Of a stretch of 64,000 nt of DNA, positions 28,496 to 38,813 are shown one piece after another. Position numbers and translations under genes: made by a program. The stretch is taken from the NCBI RefSeq assembly GCF_024345975.1, contig NZ_JAGQCD010000012.1, positions 34,106-98,105 of the forward strand. Reading direction: 5' to 3'. Below the pieces are notes generated by a model. The model did not search any database, was not told the origin of the DNA, and worked only from the letters and a program-made list of their open reading frames with translations. This stretch comes from Cyanobium sp. Cruz-8D1 (lineage in GTDB: Bacteria; Cyanobacteriota; Cyanobacteriia; PCC-6307; Cyanobiaceae). How positions within the stretch are numbered: position 1 is the stretch's first letter; each line of letters starts with the position of its first letter.

Positions 28496-28973
28496 GCGCC
28501 CGCGACTTCCTCATCAGCGCCGAACACTCTGATCCATCCTTCCTTTGCCTATGGCGCTCCAAAGAAGCCTTACAGGCTTTAGTGCAACTGGTGTGAGCCT
28601 GCAAGACGTTGCCAGGACCTGCGGTTGAGACAGAAGACAGGAATCACAGACCTATCTTCCGGCCGACTGAGAGACTATGACGCCCAGGTCACGGTCTATG
28701 CCCCCCGCGGTGGGTATCGCCCTGGCTCAAAAGGCCTACGACACCCACGATCCAGCGAGGAGGCAGTCCACAAGGAACAGCTGAGCACCCAGGAGAGCGA
28801 AGACCCCTTGATCCAGGCAAATTCCCTGCACAACCGCACAAGCATCTTTTCGATGCTGCCTCGCCCACGGGGCCGTGTGCCCCTTCCCGTCTCGCAGAAG
28901 GTTTCTCAGCAGGAGTAGGGCATCATCCACATACCATCGAGATGCACGCTGTTTAGGCCGACCGCCCAAAAGC

Positions 28974-29681
28974 TCAGCTGTCCTGCTTGATGTCCTGGAG
29001 CGCGGTGAAGTCGACCTGCACCGAGGGGCCCATGGTGGAGGCCAGATACAGGCTCCTCCAGTAGCGGCCTTTGGCTCCGCTGGGCTTGTGGCGGTCGATG
29101 GTTTCCTGCAGGGCCTTGAGGTTCTCCAGCAGCTTGGCGCTGGTGAAACTGGCCTTGCCGAAGCGCACGTGAACAATCCCGGCCCGGTCGGCCCGGAACT
29201 CCAGTTTGCCAGCCTTGAACTCGTTGATGGCACCTGCCAGATCGGTGGTCACCGTGCCCGCCTTGGGGTTCGGCATCAGGCCGCGGGGACCGAGCACCCG
29301 GCCGAGCTTGGCCACCTTCGGCATCATGTCGGGGGTGGCGATCAGCAGATCGAAGTCGATGGCGCCACCGGCGATCTGGTCGACCAGCTCGTCGTCACCG
29401 GCCAGGTCGGCACCGGCGGCCTTGGCTTCAGCCACCTTCTCACCCCGGGCGATCACCGCGATGCGTATGGACTGGCCGGTGCCGTTGGGCAGCGCCACGG
29501 TGGTGCGCAGCTGCTGGTCGGTGTACTTGGGATCGATGCCGAGGCGCACATGGGCTTCGATCGTCTCGTCAAAGCGCGCGGTGGCGGTGTCCTTGACCAG
29601 CTCGATGGCCTCGAGCGGTTCATAGGCGCGGTCCTCGACCTTGGCGGCGAGGGCCGTGAAGCGTTTGGAGATTTTTGTCAT
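28974..29681 (-). CDS. rplA: ribosomal protein uL1
   Basis: 235 residues; binds 23S rRNA at the E-site stalk and in many bacteria represses its own operon. Seen are the N-terminal [40 protein letters not shown], the hinge [31 protein letters not shown] and a family-typical C-terminus (ATMGP-like [10 protein letters not shown]). It follows rplK by 82 nt. Downstream the usual rplJ is missing and a foreign stretch begins almost at once. Confidence 0.98.
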   Translation of the reverse strand: MTKISKRFTALAAKVEDRAYEPLEAIELVKDTATARFDETIEAHVRLGIDPKYTDQQLRTTVALPNGTGQSIRIAVIARGEKVAEAKAAGADLAGDDELVDQIAGGAIDFDLLIATPDMMPKVAKLGRVLGPRGLMPNPKAGTVTTDLAGAINEFKAGKLEFRADRAGIVHVRFGKASFTSAKLLENLKALQETIDRHKPSGAKGRYWRSLYLASTMGPSVQVDFTALQDIKQDS

Positions 29682-29763
29682 GGCAGGAAGGGGTGCGGAC
29701 GACCGTGGACGATCTCCCCCAGGTAAGTGAATGGAAATGGACTGGAACGACGCCCGTAGAGGG

Positions 29764-30189
29764 TCAGTCGCTGACGGCAACGCCCATGTTGCGGGCGGTG
29801 CCTTCGATGATGCGCATGGCCGACTCGACGCTGGAGCAGTTGAGGTCGGGCAGTTTGGTCTTGGCGATCTCCTCGAGCTGGGCGCGGCTGATGGCACCCA
29901 CCGCGCCCTTGGCGGACGTGGCGGCACCTTTGTCGATGCCGGCGGCCTTGGAGATCAGCACCGAGGCGGGCGGGGTCTTGGTGATGAAGGTGAAGCTGCG
30001 GTCTTCAAAGACCGAGATCTCCACCGGGATCACGTACCCGGCTTTCTCTTGGGTGCGGGCGTTGTACTCCTTGCAGAACGCCATGATGTTGACCCCGTGT
30101 TGACCGAGGGCAGGGCCCACCGGTGGTGCGGGGTTCGCTTTGCCGGCCTGGAGGGCCAGCTTGATCACAGCTACGACTTTCTTGGCCAT
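29764..30189 (-). CDS. rplK: ribosomal protein uL11
   Basis: 141 residues; part of the GTPase-associated centre with 23S rRNA. Diagnostic stretches are [38 protein letters not shown], the family Lys/Thr/Pro loop [13 protein letters not shown] and the terminal [12 protein letters not shown]. It lies between nusG and rplA in the conserved order. Its leader carries a tandem duplicated hairpin. Confidence 0.98.
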   Translation of the reverse strand: MAKKVVAVIKLALQAGKANPAPPVGPALGQHGVNIMAFCKEYNARTQEKAGYVIPVEISVFEDRSFTFITKTPPASVLISKAAGIDKGAATSAKGAVGAISRAQLEEIAKTKLPDLNCSSVESAMRIIEGTARNMGVAVSD

Positions 30190-30201
30190 CGTCTGGGCTA
30201 G

Positions 30202-30250
30202 GGGACGGAACTCCCTCGCGGGAGAGCGGGACGGAACTCCCTTGCGGGAG
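30202..30250. repeat. two tandem 23-bp hairpin units in the rplK leader
   Basis: The 23-bp unit GGGACGGAACTCCCTCGCGG plus GAG occurs twice with a 26-bp period and one base difference. Each unit contains a CTCCC-loop-GGGAG hairpin. They occupy the rplK leader between nusG and rplK, ending about 12 nt before the rplK start codon, so both hairpins would be in the mRNA next to the initiation site. Confidence 0.8.
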
Positions 30251-30347
30251 CACTGCGGATGGCCGGGGCGGTGGCCGGCCCGGCTGGGTGGCGGCCCTGT
30301 GAGGGACCACCCGGGGCCGCCCTCCGCAGGGAGGCGGCCGCCGCTGA

Positions 30348-31082
30348 TCAGCTCTGTTTGCTGATCTGGGAGAACTCGAGCTCGACCGGGGTTTCCCTGC
30401 CGAAGATCGACAGGAGGGCCTTCAGCTTGCTGCGTTCCCCGGAGACCTCGATCACTTCGCCCTGGAAGTCCTTGAAGGGACCGGCCGTGACGAGGATCTG
30501 ATCACCCTCGGTGAGGTCGACCTTGAGAACGGGCTTCTTCTCGGCGGCGCGCTTGAAGATCCGATCGACCTCCTGGCGGCTGAGGGGCCGGGGCCTGATG
30601 TGGCCCCGGGCCTTGCCGGTGGCGCGGCGTTCCTCCTGGCCGACGAAATTGATGACGTTGGGGGTGCTGCGCACCGCCATCATCGTGTCCTCATCGAGGA
30701 CCATGCGCACCAGCACATAGCCGGGGAACACCTTCTCCTCGATGGACTGGCGGCTGCCGTCCTTCTTCAGCTTGACACCAGGGGTCTGGGGGATCTCGAT
30801 CTCGAGGATCCGGTTGCTGACACCCAGGGTGACGGCCCGCTGCTCGAGGGTGGCCTTCACCTTCTTCTCGCAGCTGGAAGCCACCTGAACCGCGTACCAG
30901 CGCGCCACCTGGGGCTTGGCGGCTTCACCACCCTCGGCGCCAGCCTCCCCAACAAGCTCGCCCCCCTCGTTGGCAACTTCGATGGCAAGGGCCTGGCCTT
31001 CGCCAGGAAGCTCGAGCACCTCGGGGGCGTCCGGTTCGATCTCGGGCACGGTCTCGGGCACGGCAGGCAGGGGAGGGGTCAT
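30348..31082 (-). CDS. nusG: transcription elongation/termination factor NusG
   Basis: 244 residues. The NGN domain starts at [21 protein letters not shown] and includes [16 protein letters not shown] and PNVINFVGQ. The C-terminal KOW domain is at [20 protein letters not shown]. An acidic Ala/Glu-rich N-terminal extension of about 60 residues precedes the NGN domain, longer than in E. coli. Its ATG shares one base with the secE stop (TGATG), so translation is coupled. It binds RNA polymerase and links to ribosomes or Rho in the general family. Confidence 0.96.
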   Translation of the reverse strand: MTPPLPAVPETVPEIEPDAPEVLELPGEGQALAIEVANEGGELVGEAGAEGGEAAKPQVARWYAVQVASSCEKKVKATLEQRAVTLGVSNRILEIEIPQTPGVKLKKDGSRQSIEEKVFPGYVLVRMVLDEDTMMAVRSTPNVINFVGQEERRATGKARGHIRPRPLSRQEVDRIFKRAAEKKPVLKVDLTEGDQILVTAGPFKDFQGEVIEVSGERSKLKALLSIFGRETPVELEFSQISKQS

Positions 31083-31420
31083 CAACGGAAGATCTGGGCC
31101 GATCCCCAGTGATAGAAGCGATCGATCGCGGCGATCGCCGCAGCCGAAAGACTCACCATCAGGATCACCGCCACCGACTCGCTGAACAGCTGCTGGCGGC
31201 TCGGCCAGACAACCTTTTGCAGCTCCGCGACAGTGACCGCGAGGAAACCGGTGGGGGTCTCCTTCTCAGCTCCAGGACCGTCCTGCCCAGCGTCGGATGC
31301 GGACAGGTCGTTCCTCTGGGCCAGGGGCCCGTCGGGACTGCTCGTGGTGGTGGTGGCGGGGGGGATGGGTTCCACGGCGTGGATTCCGATGGCTGCCGTT
31401 CTATCGGCAGACATCGGCAA
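31082..31420 (-). CDS. secE: preprotein translocase subunit SecE
   Basis: 112 residues. The conserved C-terminal part is typical: FLAVTVAELQKVVWPSRQQL on the cytoplasmic face and one membrane helix (SVAVILMVSLSAAAIAAIDRF). About 50 Ser/Thr/Pro-rich residues precede it. SecE clamps SecY in the Sec translocon. Position upstream of nusG is the standard order. The ATG two codons downstream is an equally good start. Confidence 0.94.
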   Translation of the reverse strand: MPMSADRTAAIGIHAVEPIPPATTTTSSPDGPLAQRNDLSASDAGQDGPGAEKETPTGFLAVTVAELQKVVWPSRQQLFSESVAVILMVSLSAAAIAAIDRFYHWGSAQIFR

Positions 31421-31424
31421 ACGA

Positions 31425-34274
31425 TCACCCTACCGGACGTCCTTCCCCTGCCCCCTTCAGGGGAATGAAGCGAAAGCCCGCTTCCCCGGGGCCGGCGAGC
31501 TCCAGCCGCACCCCCCTGGCCCCACTGAAGTGATCCTCCAGCAATTCGGTGGCCAGGGGGTTCTCGACACGCCGGCGCAGCACCCGCCGCAGCGGACGGG
31601 CGCCGTACTCCGGCTCGTAGCCCTGTTGGGCCAGGGCCACCACGACGGCCTCGTCCAGTTCCAGCTCCAGGTGCTGCTCCCGCAGCAGGGCCGCCAGCTC
31701 CGCCAGCTGCAGCCGCACGATGCGCTCGAGATCGGTGCGGGCCAGGGGCCGGAAACGGATCACCTCATCAATGCGGTTGAGGAATTCCGGGCGGAACTGG
31801 CGCGACAGGGCCTCCTCCACCGCCAGATCCAGGGCCCGTTCCTGGGCCAGCTCCCCCTCCGAGGGGTGGGGATCCCGGCCGCCGTCGGGGGTGGAGCCAG
31901 CGCGGGCCCGCTCCAGGATCGCCCGGCTGGCCAGGTTGCTGGTCATGATCACCACCGTGTGGCGGAAGTCCACCGTGCGGCCCTGGGAATCGGTGAGGCG
32001 GCCGTCGTCGAGCACCTGCAGCAGCAGGTTGAACACATCGGGGTGGGCCTTTTCCACCTCATCGAGCAGCAGCACCGCATAGGGGCGGCGGCGCACGGCC
32101 TCGGTGAGCTGGCCCCCCTCCTCATACCCCACGTAGCCGGGAGGGGCCCCCACCAGGCGGGCGACGGCGTTGCGCTCCATGAACTCGCTCATGTCAAGCC
32201 GCACCAGCGCCTCCTCCTCATCGAACAGGGCCGCCGCCAGGGCCTTGGCCAGTTCCGTCTTGCCGACGCCCGTGGGCCCCAGGAACAGGAACGACCCCAC
32301 CGGCCGGGTGGGGGCCTGCATCCCGGCCCGGGAACGGCGGATCGAGGCCGCCACCGCCGCCACCGCCTCCGGCTGGCCGATCACCCGCCCGGCGAGCCGC
32401 TGCTCCAGCTCCAGCAGCTTCTGGCGTTCCCCGGCCAGCAGCTGCTGCACGGGGATGCCGGTCGAGCGGGCCACCACATCGGCGATGTCCCCCTCCTCCA
32501 CCTGCTCGCGCAGCATCGGATCGCTCTGCAGTTCAGCCTCGACGGCGGCGCGGCGCTGCTGCACCTTGTGCAGCTGGTCGTACTGGAGTCGGGCCGCCTC
32601 CTCCAGGTCCCCGTCCCGCTCCGCCTCGGCGATGGCGTGGCGCAGGTGCTCGTCCTGGTGCATGAGCTCGCGCAGTTCCCCAAGGCGCTCCCGCTCGCCC
32701 GCCCAGCGGCGCTGCAGCCGTTCGAGCTGCTCGTGGGCGAAGCGCCGCTGCTCCTGCAGCTGCAGGCGTTCCTCCAGGGGGGCCGCTTCAGCCGCCAGCA
32801 GCTCCAGCTCCACCTGCCGCAGGTCCGCCTCGGCCGCCTCCACCACCTGGGGCTTGGAGGTGGCCTCCATGCGCAGGTTGGCGGCGGCCTCGTCGATCAG
32901 GTCGATGGCCGAATCCGGCAGGCAGCGGTCACTGATGTAGCGGGCCGCGAGCCTTGAAGCGGCCACCAGCGCCCCATCGGTGATGGTGACGCCGTGGTGG
33001 AGCTCGTAGCGCTCCTTCAGCCCCCGCAGAATCTCGAGGCAGGTGGCGCCGTCGGGCTCACGGATCACCACCTGCTGGAAACGGCGCTCCAGGGCCGGGT
33101 CCTTTTCGATGCTGCGCCGGTAGTCCTCGGGGGTGGTGGCGCCGATGCAGCGCAGGTCGCCCCGGGCCAGCACCGGTTTGAGGATGCTGGCCGCATCGGT
33201 GCCGGAGCGGTCGCTGCCCACCACCGTGTGCAGCTCGTCGATGAACAGCACCACCCCGCCAGACCGGCCAACGCCCCTCTCCGCGCCACCAGCACCCCTC
33301 TCCGCGCCGCCAGCGCCATCGTTGTCACGGACCTCGGCCAGCACGCTGCGCAGGCGCTCCTCAAACTGGCCGCGGAACTTGGCCCCGGCGATCAGGGCCC
33401 CCAGATCCAGGGCCACCAGCCGCAGCCCCCGCAGCGCATCGGGCACCTCACCGGCCACGATCCGCTGGGCCAGGGATTCAGCCACGGCGGTCTTGCCGAC
33501 GCCGGGCTCACCGATCAGCACGGGGTTGTTCTTGCTGCGGCGGGAGAGCACCTGGATCAGCCGGCGGATCTCCGGATCCCGTCCCACCACCGGATCGAGT
33601 TCTCCGGCCCGGGCAGCGGCGGTGAGATCACGGCCGTAGCGGGCCAGGGCACCGGGTTCGGGGTCCTCCTCCCGCTGCAGGGACAAGGTGGTGTCAGGCG
33701 TGGACGGCGGCCGCGGCCGAGCCGCGGGTGAGGGCAGCGCGACGGGTGGCGTGGCTGCGGGGGGCGTCGCCATGGGGGGCTCCGCAGCGGCCGGCAGCGG
33801 CCGCCATTGGCGCCGCAGCAGGTCCTCGCTCAGCCCTTCCTCCACCAGCAGGGACGCCCCGATCCGGGGTTCCACCAGCAGGGCCAGCAGCACATGGGGC
33901 ACGTCCAGCAACCGGGATCCCCAGGCCGCCCGGCGACGATCGGCCTCCTCCAGCAGATCTTCCAGGGCATCGCCGATGTAAAGCGTGCCGCCGTCACCGC
34001 CGGACTGCTCAGCACAGAAGCTTTCCAGGCGGTCGAGCAGCCGGTCCTCGTCGAGGGGCAGCGGCGCCACCCAGCTCGCGAAACGCCGGTTCAGCAGCAG
34101 GGTGAGCAGCAGGTGCTCCACGTCCATGGCGCCGTGGCGCCAGCGTCTCGCCTGCTCCTGGGAGGCGATCAGCAGATCCCAGGCGGCGTCACTGAAGCGG
34201 TCGGGATCGCTGGTGAGGCTGGCGGGGGCGCCCGCCGGCCCCCGGTCGTCGCGCAGGCCGGAATCAGGGCACAT
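31425..34274 (-). CDS. ClpB2-like Hsp100 disaggregase
   Basis: 949 residues. A Clp N-terminal double repeat (about 25-150) and a Pro/Ala linker precede AAA+ domain 1 ([18 protein letters not shown]; Walker [14 protein letters not shown]). A coiled-coil middle domain of about 110 residues follows, then AAA+ domain 2 ([43 protein letters not shown]). The middle-domain length fits ClpB rather than ClpC/ClpA. The N-domain is diverged, as in the ClpB2 paralogue found beside nusG in related cyanobacteria. A 21-bp tandem repeat adds AERGAGG-type residues between Walker A and B of domain 1. The start overlaps the gloA stop by 11 nt. Confidence 0.9.
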   Translation of the reverse strand: MCPDSGLRDDRGPAGAPASLTSDPDRFSDAAWDLLIASQEQARRWRHGAMDVEHLLLTLLLNRRFASWVAPLPLDEDRLLDRLESFCAEQSGGDGGTLYIGDALEDLLEEADRRRAAWGSRLLDVPHVLLALLVEPRIGASLLVEEGLSEDLLRRQWRPLPAAAEPPMATPPAATPPVALPSPAARPRPPSTPDTTLSLQREEDPEPGALARYGRDLTAAARAGELDPVVGRDPEIRRLIQVLSRRSKNNPVLIGEPGVGKTAVAESLAQRIVAGEVPDALRGLRLVALDLGALIAGAKFRGQFEERLRSVLAEVRDNDGAGGAERGAGGAERGVGRSGGVVLFIDELHTVVGSDRSGTDAASILKPVLARGDLRCIGATTPEDYRRSIEKDPALERRFQQVVIREPDGATCLEILRGLKERYELHHGVTITDGALVAASRLAARYISDRCLPDSAIDLIDEAAANLRMEATSKPQVVEAAEADLRQVELELLAAEAAPLEERLQLQEQRRFAHEQLERLQRRWAGERERLGELRELMHQDEHLRHAIAEAERDGDLEEAARLQYDQLHKVQQRRAAVEAELQSDPMLREQVEEGDIADVVARSTGIPVQQLLAGERQKLLELEQRLAGRVIGQPEAVAAVAASIRRSRAGMQAPTRPVGSFLFLGPTGVGKTELAKALAAALFDEEEALVRLDMSEFMERNAVARLVGAPPGYVGYEEGGQLTEAVRRRPYAVLLLDEVEKAHPDVFNLLLQVLDDGRLTDSQGRTVDFRHTVVIMTSNLASRAILERARAGSTPDGGRDPHPSEGELAQERALDLAVEEALSRQFRPEFLNRIDEVIRFRPLARTDLERIVRLQLAELAALLREQHLELELDEAVVVALAQQGYEPEYGARPLRRVLRRRVENPLATELLEDHFSGARGVRLELAGPGEAGFRFIPLKGAGEGRPVG
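33272..33313. repeat. 21-bp tandem duplication inside AAA+ domain 1 of the ClpB2-like gene
   Basis: Two 21-bp units differing at two bases (c/a and a/g positions) encode GGAERGA and GGAERGV on the minus strand. The in-frame insert lies between Walker A and Walker B, upstream of [10 protein letters not shown], at a surface-loop position in Hsp100 proteins. Confidence 0.8.
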
Positions 34275-34665
34275 CGGACCGGGACGGCGTCTGGATCAGT
34301 TCCACCTTGTAGCCGTCAGGATCTTCCACAAAGGCGATCACACTGGTGCCGTGCTGCTTCGGCCCGGGTTCGCGCACCACCCGGCCGCCCTTGGCGGCGA
34401 TGGCCGCACAGGTGGCGTAGATGTCATCGACGCCGATGGCCAGATGGCCGAAGCCGGTGCCGAGTTCGTAGGTCTCGGTGCCCCAGTTATGGGTGAGTTC
34501 CAGCACGGTGGTGTCCCTCTCGTCGCCGTAGCCCACGAAGGCGAGGGTGTAGGAGCCACCGGGATAGTCCATGCGGCGCAGCAGCCTCATGCCGAGCACC
34601 TCGATGTAGAAGCGCAGGGAGCGCTCCAGATCGCCCACCCTGAGCATGGTGTGAAGCAGTCGCAT
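34264..34665 (-). CDS. gloA: lactoylglutathione lyase (glyoxalase I)
   Basis: 133 residues; isomerises the methylglyoxal-glutathione hemithioacetal to lactoylglutathione. It has the two glyoxalase beta-alpha-beta modules: N-terminal [20 protein letters not shown] with a metal His, [20 protein letters not shown] with metal Glu and His, and the terminal [11 protein letters not shown] with the last metal Glu. The start is the ATG giving the canonical MRLLHTM. The frame is open upstream but not conserved-looking. It is divergent from eno. Confidence 0.95.
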   Translation of the reverse strand: MRLLHTMLRVGDLERSLRFYIEVLGMRLLRRMDYPGGSYTLAFVGYGDERDTTVLELTHNWGTETYELGTGFGHLAIGVDDIYATCAAIAAKGGRVVREPGPKQHGTSVIAFVEDPDGYKVELIQTPSRSDVP

Positions 34666-34781
34666 CGTCGCTGGACCAGCTGGGGCCATTCTGACCAGGG
34701 GGCCGTGGGCCCGGGCTATTCGCGGGGCATTGCCGGGGGGTGGCGCAGGGAACACAGGCAGGGGCGGGGGAGTCCCCATAG

Positions 34782-36101
<1,320 letters not shown>

Positions 36102-36112
36102 GGTCGCCCCCG

Positions 36113-37810
36113 CTACTCTCGCCGTGCCGGTGCGACGACGCCGGGCAGCTGGTCAAGGCGGCCATCGCGCTTGAGCCTTGATTGCAGCTTCAGCCAGGAG
36201 AGGCCCACCGGCAGCCCCAGCACCAGGGGCACGGCCACCAGGGCAGGGCGGCTGCTCGCCGCCAGCAGGGCCGCCGCCACCGCCAGAGCCCCCAGTAGAA
36301 ACGACTGGGCAGTGCTCTGCTGGGCCAGGGCCAGGCGACGCAGCAGGCGATCGGTTTCGCCTGCCCTGATCAGCACCTGCAGATCCCCCTGTTCGATGCG
36401 AGCCAGGCTCTCGTCGAGGCGCCGCGGAATGCCGAAGGCCCGGCTGCCCACTTCGGCCGCCTGGCGGGAGAGCTCGCTGAACAATTCGTTGGGGCCGTTG
36501 CCGCTGGCGGTCATGAGGGGCAACAGGTAGGGACGGGCGATCGCGATCAGGCTAAAGCCCGGATCCAGACTGCGGCCCACCCCCTCGAAGGTGGACAGGG
36601 CCCGCATCACAAAGATGAGCTCCGGGGGCAGGCGAAACGGCTGGCCGTACACCAGCTCATAGAGGTCGCCCGAGAGCTTGTCGAGAACGTTGGCGCTGAA
36701 CGGTGGTGTCAGCGCCTCCGTGAGCATCACCCGCACCAGGCGCCGCACCGGCCCGGGGTCGATGCCCTGGGCGATCACCCCCGCCTGCTGCAGTTCATCC
36801 ACCAGGGCTGAGGCATCCCGCGCCGCCGCCGCCCGCACCATGCGCCCAAGCCGGCTGCGCAGCCGCTCGGAGATCTGGCCCATCATGCCGAAGTCGTAAT
36901 AGATCAACGACCCATCCCCGGCGACCGCCAGGTTGCCCGGATGGGGATCGGCGTGGAAAAAACCGAAGCGGACCAGCTGCTGCAGATAGCTGGCGGCACC
37001 TTTTTCCGCCACCGCCGCCGGATCAATGCCGGCGCGGACAAGGGCCTCCCGGTCGTTGATCTTGATGCCGGGCACATAGTCGAGGCACAGCACCCGGCGG
37101 GAGCTGAGTTCCCAGATCACCGCTGGAATGCGAATGCCGGGATCGTCCAGGAACTGCTGGCGAAAGCGGGCGGCATGTTCTGCCTCCAGGCGGAAATCCA
37201 GTTCCCGCAGCAGCACCCGCCGGCATTCCTTGGCGATGCCCACCCAGTCGCGGCCGGCACCCCAGCGGGGATGGCGCTGCACCACGGCCGCCACTTGCTG
37301 CAGCACCTCCAGATCCAGCCGGAACAGCCGCTCCAGCCCCGGCCGCTGCACCTTGAACACCACCTGGCGGCCGCTGCGCAGGCTGGCCCGATGCACCTGC
37401 GCCAGGCTCGCCGAACCGAGCGGCTCCACCTCCAGATCGATGATCTCCGCCCGGCGTTCACCAAGCTCCTGCTCCAGCAGCGACTCCACCACGGGGAAGG
37501 GGAAGGCCGGCACCCGGTCCTGCAAATGGGCCAGCTCCTCCACCACGTCGGCGGGGAGTACATCGGGGCGGGCCGACAGCAGCTGCCCCAGCTTGATGAA
37601 GGCGGAACCGAGCTCCAGGAACTGGGACGTGAGCCAGCGGGCACGGCGCCGCTGGCGGGCAGCCTGGCGTTCGGGAGTGCGCCCCCCCGGGTAGGTCCAG
37701 GGACGGCCATCCCACCACAGGCCAGCCAGCAACTGGACGACAAGCCGCCAGATACGCAGGGGACGCCACAGGCGGGACAGCCGGTTCCCGGGGCTGGACG
37801 GGGCCGCCAT
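36113..37810 (-). CDS. ABC1/UbiB-family atypical kinase
   Basis: 565 residues. The family's KxGQ motif (FIKLGQLLSARPDVLP), Ala/Gly-rich nucleotide loop (GSASLAQVHRA), ATP lysine (VVFKVQRPGL), catalytic HADPHPGNLA and metal DFGMMGQ are all present. Two C-terminal hydrophobic segments (FLLGALAVAAALLAA and LVAVPLVLGLPVGLSWL) would anchor it. Cyanobacteria and plastids hold several paralogues tied to quinone and prenyl-lipid metabolism; which one this is cannot be told from sequence alone. It shares one base (TGATG) with the short gene upstream, so the two are coupled. Confidence 0.95.
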   Translation of the reverse strand: MAAPSSPGNRLSRLWRPLRIWRLVVQLLAGLWWDGRPWTYPGGRTPERQAARQRRRARWLTSQFLELGSAFIKLGQLLSARPDVLPADVVEELAHLQDRVPAFPFPVVESLLEQELGERRAEIIDLEVEPLGSASLAQVHRASLRSGRQVVFKVQRPGLERLFRLDLEVLQQVAAVVQRHPRWGAGRDWVGIAKECRRVLLRELDFRLEAEHAARFRQQFLDDPGIRIPAVIWELSSRRVLCLDYVPGIKINDREALVRAGIDPAAVAEKGAASYLQQLVRFGFFHADPHPGNLAVAGDGSLIYYDFGMMGQISERLRSRLGRMVRAAAARDASALVDELQQAGVIAQGIDPGPVRRLVRVMLTEALTPPFSANVLDKLSGDLYELVYGQPFRLPPELIFVMRALSTFEGVGRSLDPGFSLIAIARPYLLPLMTASGNGPNELFSELSRQAAEVGSRAFGIPRRLDESLARIEQGDLQVLIRAGETDRLLRRLALAQQSTAQSFLLGALAVAAALLAASSRPALVAVPLVLGLPVGLSWLKLQSRLKRDGRLDQLPGVVAPARRE

Positions 37811-38151
37811 CAGGCCTGCCCCTGAGACCGCGGCGGACCATCGGGGGAGGCCACAGGAAGCTGATCGAGGCGCCTGGACAGTTCAGCCACCTTCGCCCGC
37901 ACGGCATCGATCCGTTCCTGGGGATCCTCAGCCGAGCCCCCCCGGGAGGTGGACGGAGCACTGCGGTCGTTCTCGATCCGTTCAGCTTCCATCGCCACCT
38001 CTTCCCAGAACAGGCTGAGTTCCTGCTGCACCCTCGCAGGCGCCTCCTGGGCGAGAACCGCCAGGGTGGCGGCCGCATCGGCCAGGCCGCTGCCCAGGCG
38101 GGCGGCCAGGCGGTTCATGGCCGCCATGGCGAGGGACTGCGGCGCGCTCAT
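37810..38151 (-). CDS. small helical protein coupled to the ABC1 kinase gene
   Basis: 113 residues without a recognised domain. The first 60 residues form a probable amphipathic helix (RLAARLGSGLADAAATLAVL, then EVAMEAERIEND). A second helical stretch (ERIDAVRAKVAELSRRLDQL) looks like a short coiled coil. No signal peptide. The stop and the next start share one base, which argues for a functional link with the kinase. Confidence 0.75.
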   Translation of the reverse strand: MSAPQSLAMAAMNRLAARLGSGLADAAATLAVLAQEAPARVQQELSLFWEEVAMEAERIENDRSAPSTSRGGSAEDPQERIDAVRAKVAELSRRLDQLPVASPDGPPRSQGQA

Positions 38152-38185
38152 GACAAGGCCGGAGGGTTCACCGAACTGTGGCAGA

Positions 38186-38743
38186 TCAGGGCTGGTTTCC
38201 GGGAGCCGGCGGAGCGCTCAGGGGAGGCGGGGCCATCGGCGCGGGGCCGGAAGCCTCCCGCTCGCGGGCTGGCGGCATCCGTGGCGGCGGCAGGGCGGGA
38301 GCGGCTGGGGGCTCGGCATCGGCGGCCCCGGGTGCTGCCGGCTGGTCGGCTTCGATGGGAGTCTCGGTCGGCTCGAGCAGCCGTTGGCGCTCCTGCGCCT
38401 CCCGCTGCTCCATGCCACGCCGCCGCTCCTCGAGGTCGGCCTCCTCCTGTTTCTGCTGCTGTTCCAGCTCAAGCAGGTCCAGATCTCCGCGGATCTCACG
38501 GGCGTCGCCACCGAAGCGCTGGCGCAGGGATTCCAGCGTCGTGCCGGGGGCAGCCTGGACATCGAAGCGCTGGCGGTTGCCCCGTTCCTCCTCACCGCCC
38601 AGACTCAGCAGGCGGAGGCTGGCGCCGTAGCCGAGCCCGAAGCAGAGCCCGACGATCCACCACACCCGCCAGTCCCAGCCAGAACGGGATCCGGCGCGGG
38701 CACGGGGGCCGCGGAGAGGGGAAGAGGGCCTGGCCGTGACCAT
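38186..38743 (-). CDS. single-pass membrane protein with coiled coil and Pro-rich tail
   Basis: About 185 residues, family not recognised. One membrane helix (VWWIVGLCFGLGYGASLRLL) is followed by a segment with charged heptads (LDLLELEQQQKQEEADLEER) and a Pro/Ala-rich C-terminus. The alternative ATG at 38767 adds eight residues; neither has a strong ribosome site. It lies downstream of argJ and 34 nt upstream of the small helical gene. Confidence 0.65.
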   Translation of the reverse strand: MVTARPSSPLRGPRARAGSRSGWDWRVWWIVGLCFGLGYGASLRLLSLGGEEERGNRQRFDVQAAPGTTLESLRQRFGGDAREIRGDLDLLELEQQQKQEEADLEERRRGMEQREAQERQRLLEPTETPIEADQPAAPGAADAEPPAAPALPPPRMPPAREREASGPAPMAPPPLSAPPAPGNQP

Positions 38744-38813
38744 CGACGTCAGCGCAATCGCTGCCATCTTGCCCAGCCGCGGCCGCGGCACCCATTCGCT
38801 GGGGCCGGTCGCC

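Larger units (their letters stand above)
27994..28973. other. 980-nt degenerate stretch between the DUF4347 gene and rplA
   Basis: No intact gene with a recognisable product. Frames are short and conflicting on both strands. It contains a 9-bp inverted repeat near 28285 and a short frame resembling the DUF4347 active region. The minus strand past the rplA stop stays open toward 28736 without a family match. It looks like eroded remnants of an insertion. Confidence 0.55.

Noticed and set aside
28736..28985. Minus-strand frame containing RWYVDDALLLL, like a reverse-transcriptase YxDD box
   Set aside because: No other RT motif is present and the frame partly shadows rplA. Single-motif match only.
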